Shown here: piece after piece, positions 58,261 to 64,000 of the stretch
Layout of the letters: every line of letters begins with the position of its first letter
Position numbering within the stretch: the first letter of the stretch is position 1
Assembly: GCA_030141605.1 (NCBI GenBank)
Contig: JAQGDQ010000086.1
Location: 491,418 to 555,417 of the forward strand
Direction: 5' to 3'
DNA length: 64,000 nt
Origin: Tubiluchus corallicola
Lineage: Eukaryota; Priapulida; Priapulimorpha; Priapulimorphida; Tubiluchidae
Notes under the pieces: generated by a model
Database searches by the model: none
Told to the model about the DNA's origin: nothing
The model's input: the letters and a program-made list of their open reading frames with translations, nothing else
Made by a program: the position numbers and the translations under genes

Positions 58261-61200
58261 CTGCAAAAATTTCAGGGCTTAGATTTGACAGACTTTCAAC
58301 AAAACTAACAACCGTAGCAGTAAACTCAATGTTAATTCTTAGTGATTTTTGACTTGCGACTTTTTTCAAATTTCAAGAATTTCAAATGAAACCTAGTATT
58401 TTACTAAAATCAAAGACGATTTTGAAGCGTAAAATAAAAATACAGGATTGAAAGTGTAAGCACGTGTTGTACGGATTCATAATCACGTTTTATAATCTCA
58501 GCTCTATGCAAGGAAATTAAAACCGATAATTGGAGCTTTTACAATTTGAAAAAAGTAGCAAATCAAAAATCATTAAAAAATTATCATTTGAATTTTCTCT
58601 GATTATTATAAAATACGTATGTTGTTTCATTTCACGTAAAACCACATTTTGTATAAAACATGACTAATTAAAAACTTCGTCAGAGAACTGTAAACCTATG
58701 CTTGTGTTATGTTTCTTAAATTCGAAGAAAACAACTTTCTGCATAAAGTTATATTACTTAGCATTACGCTTACCTGTTTAAAAGATGTTATTTGAAAAGA
58801 AAATTGTTAAAGCACAAGAGAACCCTCGACTTACATCAAGCTTAAAGATTCGTCTCGAAATTTTGTATCACTTACGTACTGCCTTTTTTGCATGCAGAGC
58901 TTGCGTCTGCAGTAACGCTGTATAAAACTTGTAAATTTAAACTCCGGAGATGGCCGTTAGGCGCGGCCATTTGATGGTGAGTCATTTGAATCAAGGTTAG
59001 ATAACATTGTGTGAAGTTTGAAAAGTAATCAGAGCATTCGTAGCACACATGTTACTAACTAAGTAAAATTTTAAATTACTGTATTCTGTCAAAAAGATCA
59101 AAAATACTTTTTTTAGTTAGTCATAGGCTCACCCTGAAATTGTACTCACCATTGCACGAAAAGTTTTTTTGGGACATAATTTAACATTGCCTTTTCTTTC
59201 CCTGATTTACGTTTGCGTAGTGACGTCATGTAATGGCGCCGTCGGAACAGTGTTGCAGGAGATTTAAAATGAAAACAAACAAAAATTCCTTTTAACGCGA
59301 GTACGATATGTGCATAAGTTGCTAAAAAGTAATATAATTTTTTAAGGCAATTTTTCTGAAACCTACTTCAGGTACCCCTTTTCTTGTCCTTTAAAAATTT
59401 AAAATGTTTGCGCCAACTGGTAAAACCACACCGTATTACTGCGTGCACCACTACATGATTCACTAAAAACACATTATTTATCTTATTGACAACATAAAGT
59501 AATTTAAACTTTTGCTTAGTTAGCGAAGAATGTGCTGTAATGGTTCTAATTATTTTTTCAAATTTAAGCCTTACGCAATGTTATCTAAACTCGTTTCAAA
59601 CGAAATACTATTAAAATATCTGCGCCTAATGGTCATCACGGAATGTTTAAATTTACAAATTTTATACAGTTATGTTTCTAATACAAGTCCCGTAGGCAAT
59701 AAGACAGCATGTGAGTGATGCAAAATTTAAGTAGAGTTTTTTGTTTTATTTATGGAGAGTGTTTTCTCGACCTTTAAAGCAAAAGCCAGGTGTCTCGGGA
59801 AGTTGAGCTTATTTTAATATTCGGAGAAAATGTTAAGAAGTTTCAGCAAAAAAATTGTGAAAAGCATCTCGTGTAATTAGTAAAATTAATTTAAAGCTGG
59901 GCGCGCTCTGTAAACCAAGTAACCAGCCCGGCACCTACTACGTGCTGGCAAGTTTACATGCGTATCTAAAAGTCAACAAAAATCTGTAAATTAATTATTT
60001 ACACAATCATTGTCAATTACTTATACATTTTAAGGTGCAATCCCGTAGAGTAAGGCAATGTAACCACTCTAAATTTCATCATAATTGATCGAATGACTAA
60101 TTTCTAGATAAACACAGTTAAACACAACGTTCGAATAACTGAACTTCTGAGTGAACTGTAGAAATTTTTCAACGCGTACGCATCACCGCTTGCCTTCACG
60201 GCATTCACACTGCCTAGCAGGCACCAGCTTACGTCGTTTTTTGAAATATGCTGGCATCAACGTTCGTTTGGCGGAATATAAGAAATATTTAAATTTCTTT
60301 TACATTTTTAAGCAAAGCATTCTCTGCGCTCTGTAAACCAAGTAACGAGCCCGGCACCTACTACGTGCTGGCAAGTTTACATGCGTATCTAAAAGTCAAC
60401 AAAAATCTGTAAATTAATTATTTACACAATCATTGTCAATTACTTATACATTTTAAGGTGCAATCCCGTAGAGTAAGGCAATGTAACCACTCTAAATTTC
60501 ATCATAATTGATCGAATGACTAATTTCTGGATAAACACAGTTAAACACAACGTTCGAATAACTGAACTTCTGAGTGAACCGTAGAAATTTTTCAACGCGT
60601 ACGCATCACCGCTTGCCTTCACGGCATTCACACTGCCTAGCAGGCACCAGCTTACGTCGTTTTTTGAAATATGCTGGCATCAACGTTCGTTTGGCGGAAT
60701 ATAAGAAATATTTAAATTTCTTTTACGTTTTTAAGCAAAGCATTCTGTGAGCACATTTTGTATTGTGATTTCAATATTTTTAATTCTACATTAAAATGCA
60801 ATAAATGTTGTTCTAGGGTTGGTTCTTCCTTTAACATTGCAAAATCATTTTGTACCTTTTTAAATTTGCTCATGTTCATGTCAGCTACGGCTTCTGCTTC
60901 TTCGATCTGCTTCTTGTACAACTTCACCTTATCATTTAGCTTATCAATCATGTCAGTAAAATTAGAGTGAGTGCTCTTCAAACCATCCAATTCGGCTATC
61001 AAATCTTTCACCTGCCTCTCTAGTTTTCGGTTATCTTTCTGCGCAACGGATAGATGGCGCTGCGAGGCTTCGAGCTCACTCTGCAGCTCTCGAACCTGAT
61101 TCTCAAGCTTGGCGATCATTTTCGCACCACCAGAACCAGCTTTTGCTTCTGCTTCGTCTAAACGAATTTGCAACTCTTTTATTTGCTTTTCCAACAGATG

Positions 61201-62319
61201 GCGCGCATTTTCCTCGTTTTGGAGGCTGCTCTGTTTCGCTTTGAACTCCTCGTTCAGCTGAGCAATGTGCGTTTCTGCTTGCCGAAGTTTTTCAAGAAGA
61301 GACATTACTTTCTTTTGATTCTCTTCGATATCAGCTTGCAAAGTCGATGCTTCAGTTTCCAATTTTCTTTTCGATTGGTTTAGACTGGCCGTCTGGGCTT
61401 GCAAGTCCGCCATCTTGCCGCTTAATTCTGCTAATTCTGATTCCGCTTTGCGTTTATTCTGTTCTGAGATGCGCAGCTGAGACTGAAGGTCCTCTAGCTC
61501 TCTGGTGAGAATCTGGCATCTCCTTTCGCTAGAAGCACAACGTTCTTGAACGTCCCTGTTCAGTTCTTGTTCCTTTTCAAGATTTTGTTCCAGTTCCATT
61601 GCTAAATGCTGAAATCACAATTTTGAACGTTCTTTTAATTAGCCACCTCTTTCTTGTATTCTCCCCAGCCAATGAACAAATGTACCACAAACAGGTTGAC
61701 AAATTCATTTTTGAATGTGAATCGCGAATATAAAACAGTGTAAAATATTTTCACTGTTCTGAAAATTATTATCGAATGCGAATTTAAAATTTAAATTTGT
61801 TTCAACTTAGTTTATTTCATATCACTTGTTTAAGCTATTTTGAGAACCTACGCCAGTTTTACGTAATACGAATAATCCAATTGAATACATTTAATTTAGT
61901 CCAGAGATTCTATTTCAGATATTAGCCCCTGGTGCAATATGCATAGGGCCTAATCAAAACTTTTCTATTGATACAAGTACCTAATCGTTGCAGCTAACTA
62001 CCAGGGTACACTAACAATATTTGTAAACTGTGTGTAGTTATTTTCAATTCCGTAATACACAAAGAGTGCGAATGGAGATAAAAAATGGATAAAGGTTCAC
62101 AAAATTATTGTTTTAATATCGTGTGGACGGAGCTTCACTACTGAATTAAGGAAACTGCATAGATAGTGACAACGTTCACCAATAACTATGAATTTACTTT
62201 TTACTCACCTACACTTGTAAGTAATAAACCCAGGTCTGTTAATAATGTCACCACCACCATCATCATCGTCCTCATCATCATCAATCATACCAATAATTGA
62301 ATTTAACTCGTCATTGTCG

Positions 62320-62392
<73 letters not shown>

Positions 62393-63702
62393 CAATCAGA
62401 CCAATCTTCGATATTATTACCATTTTCGTCACTATCATTACTATCATCGACATTAACTACCTGTTGTTTTTTCCAGTTTTGCTTGGCATCGACTAGCTCC
62501 TTATTCGCTTGATCAACAGCTCTTTCCAAACTACTGATGTCACTCTCCAGCTTTTTCTTGCTCTTTACAGCCTCAAGTTTTGCTTTTGATTCTGCTTCCA
62601 GGCTTGCCTAAATTAAGGATAAAAGACATTTGTAAGGAAGGTAAGATATTAAGTTTTATTTCAGTCGCTAAGTGCAGCTCTCCAGTGAAGCTTGCAGAAC
62701 AGAGTAATTCAGGATTAGAACGGGTTAATCACTAACAGACAGTAAGCCCTAATGGGGTAGCTTAAAATACTGTTGACTTTTAATTTAAAAAAAAACGCAC
62801 GAAGCAACTCCATGATGCCGTATAGAAACAAGTAAGTCTGGTTTAAGCAGGTAAGATCCAAATTCTAACAGTGCAAAGCAACTGAGATTAAATCTTGAAG
62901 GAACGCCATGCACAGCGCCACCTACCTGCATGGAGTCTAGAGCATGTTGATGACTTCGGCGAGTGACCTCAAACTCTTCATCCTTCTCCACCAGACGTCT
63001 CTCCGCTTCTGATATCATGTGCCGCAGTTCCGCGTCCTTTCTGGCGCACTTTGACGCTTCCTGTTCAAGTTCCGACTCCACCTGTTCTAAGGCTGCACGA
63101 TATTCTTCAGCTTCCCTTTCGAGCCTCTTCATCATCCTTTGGGTTTCTACGGCACTGCGGCTGTCACCATCTAGTGCAGCATTCAGTTCCTTGATGTTTT
63201 CCTCAAGTTGTACGATCTTGCGCTTCAGTCCCTCAATGACGTCATCGTCGTTATCAGACTTAGCTTTTGTTCTAAGTAGTTCAGCCGACTGATATGCCAG
63301 TTCTCTGTGTGTGGCTTCCAATTGATTAGCAATGTCAGCAAGCTTGCCTTTCAGCTCAAGCACCTAACAGGAAAGGTACCTTATAGACACTCAATATTAC
63401 CATATAACATAAACCATTGATTGAAAGAATAAAGAAAAGTCAAGTATTAAGAAGATACCTTGGAGCCCGAGTTTGACGCAGAAAAGTGACATGCAAACAA
63501 ATTAACCATTCTATTAATGACAAAGCATTTCAGCTAATTCAGGACAACTATACTTTATCACAACCATTTCAAAAGTTCCATTTTACTGCTTAATTGATAT
63601 TCAAGTGTAATACAATAATAATGTAGAGGGCATTATTATTATTGTTTTTGTTGTTGTTGTTGTTGTTGTTGTTGTTATTGATATTGTCATTGTTATTATT
63701 AC

Positions 63703-63783
<81 letters not shown>

Positions 63784-64000
63784 TACATAAGAATTGTAAC
63801 AGGCGCTGCAAGTGATTTTTTGTTTTTATTAGCTTTCCCTATTTAAATACGAAGACGTGTTACAACAGGAAAGTTTGTCATAAATAAAAAAAGCTATTGT
63901 GAACTCAAATATTGAAAATATAGTTGTGAAGACTTTGCCAGATTTCTCGTTCCATTATCCGTACAATCAGTTTTGGGTATAACATTACCTTGCGACACTC
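58120..64000 (-). CDS. Myosin heavy chain / paramyosin family rod, 3' part of gene (partial)
   Basis: Joining 64000-63989, 63363-62926, 62607-62461, 61608-60856 and 58260-58120 on the minus strand gives 496 residues to the C-terminus. All junctions are in phase 0. The sequence is uninterrupted alpha-helical coiled coil and runs collinear, without gaps by eye, with the end of muscle myosin II rods: ERRLVEKDEE...LDSMQ, KSKKKLESDI, LEKQIKELQIRLDEAEAKAG, LENQVRELQSELEA, KLNDKVKLYKKQIEEAEA, SKFKKVQCELEEAETRAEEA. It ends in a short basic, Ser/Thr-rich non-helical tailpiece (RHQGSTTTSTVSRIRHFRRA). The family packs into thick filaments. It is quite diverged from textbook myosin heavy chains, for example SGGAK in place of KGGKK. 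Without the head end I cannot tell a myosin II heavy chain from a paramyosin or a rod-only product. Confidence 0.88.
58770..59765. mobile_element. Dispersed element A, two copies in inverted arrangement
   Basis: 58803-59260 runs in the orientation of copy 2 (AGCACAAGAGAACCCTCGAC ... GGGACATAATTTAACATTGC). From about 59270 to 59765 sequence from the opposite orientation follows (GTTATCTAAACTCG, GCGCCTAATGGTCATC). Together they form a long imperfect inverted repeat in the last myosin-rod intron. Confidence 0.65.
59770..59890 (-). repeat. Dispersed repeat family B, copy 3
   Basis: Inverted relative of 26545-26690 and 44165-44340 (AGTTGAGCTTATTTTAATATT, CTCGTGTAATTAGTAAAATT). It adjoins the 423-bp tandem duplication. 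Confidence 0.6.
59903..60748. repeat. 423-bp tandem duplication, about 99% identical
   Basis: Copy 1 is 59903-60325 and copy 2 is 60326-60748, with constant offset 423. I count about four substitutions between them (for example AACCAG/AACGAG, TTCTAG/TTCTGG, TTACATTT/TTACGTTT). Copy 2 ends within the read-through extension of the 753-nt myosin-rod exon and supplies its stop codon. Confidence 0.93.
60856..61608 (-). CDS. Myosin-rod gene exon (753 nt)
   Basis: 251 codons, HLAMELEQNLEKEQELNRDV to MSKFKK. Acceptor GATTTCAG; donor AAG|GTACAA, a weak match to consensus. The frame stays open past the donor for another 47 codons to TAA at 60712, giving an alternative read-through end that also begins VQ. 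Confidence 0.88.
62320..62395. repeat. (CAT)n microsatellite
   Basis: About 25 CAT/ATC triplets, 65 bases from the donor of the 147-nt myosin-rod exon. The poly-Asp, poly-Ser and poly-His ORFs across it are artefacts. Confidence 0.95.
62461..62607 (-). CDS. Myosin-rod gene exon (147 nt)
   Basis: 49 codons, ASLEAESKAKLEAVKSKKKL to NWKKQQ. Acceptor TTAATTTAG, donor CAG|GTAGTT. Too short for a 60-codon cut-off but clearly coding by phase and by alignment with the myosin rod. Confidence 0.9.
62926..63363 (-). CDS. Myosin-rod gene exon (438 nt)
   Basis: 146 codons from VLELKGKLADIANQLEATHR to LDSMQ, between CCTGTTAG and CAG|GTAGGT. AERRLVEKDEEFEVTRRSHQ corresponds to the RKLAEKDEE...KRN block of myosin rods. 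Confidence 0.9.
63632..63784. repeat. (TTG)n and (TTA)n microsatellite
   Basis: A TTG run followed by a long TTA run, about 150 bases, in a myosin-rod intron. The poly-Asn ORF on the minus strand is an artefact. Confidence 0.95.
63989..64000 (-). CDS. Myosin-rod gene, end of an exon cut by the window edge
   Basis: Twelve bases reading ECRK before a donor AAG|GTAATG. Joined in phase 0 to the next exon it gives ECRKVLELKGK, typical coiled coil. Confidence 0.6.

Noticed and set aside
62205-62512. Poly-Asp, poly-Ser and poly-His ORFs beside a myosin-rod exon
   Set aside because: Products of the (CAT)n microsatellite in the intron.
18664-64000. Four same-strand genes as a functional cluster or operon
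   Set aside because: Spacing is several kilobases, the genes act in different compartments and no trans-splicing signal was seen; co-orientation of four genes is unremarkable.

Overview
This is a window of an invertebrate animal nuclear genome. It is AT-rich, with short exons bounded by GT..AG introns and dense microsatellites, minisatellites, short terminal-inverted-repeat (TIR) elements and decayed LINE fragments. Nothing bacterial, no operon and no rRNA or true tRNA gene was seen. The protein sequences look bilaterian and marine-invertebrate-like, but I cannot name the phylum.

Four protein-coding loci were rebuilt by reading exons and splice phases by eye. All four lie on the minus strand, so transcription runs right to left. 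From right to left: (1) the 3' end of a myosin-heavy-chain/paramyosin family rod gene (five exon pieces, 58120-64000), cut by the right edge; (2) a CaMKII association (hub) domain gene (seven exons, 35358-49079, 198 codons) with no kinase exons visible anywhere before the next gene, plus a candidate first exon at 55103-55225 that would encode a short hydrophobic N-terminus; (3) a complete mitochondrial porin, VDAC (eight coding exons, 21545-30914, 282 residues, every junction in phase); (4) the first coding exon (S0 segment) of the BK potassium channel slo/KCNMA1 at 18691-19032, whose first intron fills the rest of the window down to position 1.

The stretches between and inside the genes are repeat-rich. 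1-18690 (slo intron 1) holds purine tracts, tandem arrays of 35, 42, 84 and 97 bp, a roughly 900-bp minisatellite at 9.96-10.85 kb, and two hAT-type elements with 8-bp target-site duplications. 31-35 kb is mostly featureless AT-rich sequence. 35-50 kb carries inverted pairs of TIR elements in and around the hub gene, one of which abuts a hub splice acceptor. 50-58 kb holds LINE reverse-transcriptase remnants and simple repeats. 59.9-60.75 kb is a nearly identical 423-bp tandem duplication that runs into the 3' part of a myosin-rod exon.

The most interesting locus is the hub gene. It keeps the second half of the calmodulin-binding segment, a serine-rich linker with two skippable cassette exons and a full hub fold with its pocket residues. 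No kinase domain is found in the 9 kb available upstream. With the candidate hydrophobic first exon it resembles the kinase-less, membrane-anchored CaMKII product known in vertebrates as alphaKAP, here possibly as a free-standing gene. That link is an inference; the hub exons themselves are solid.
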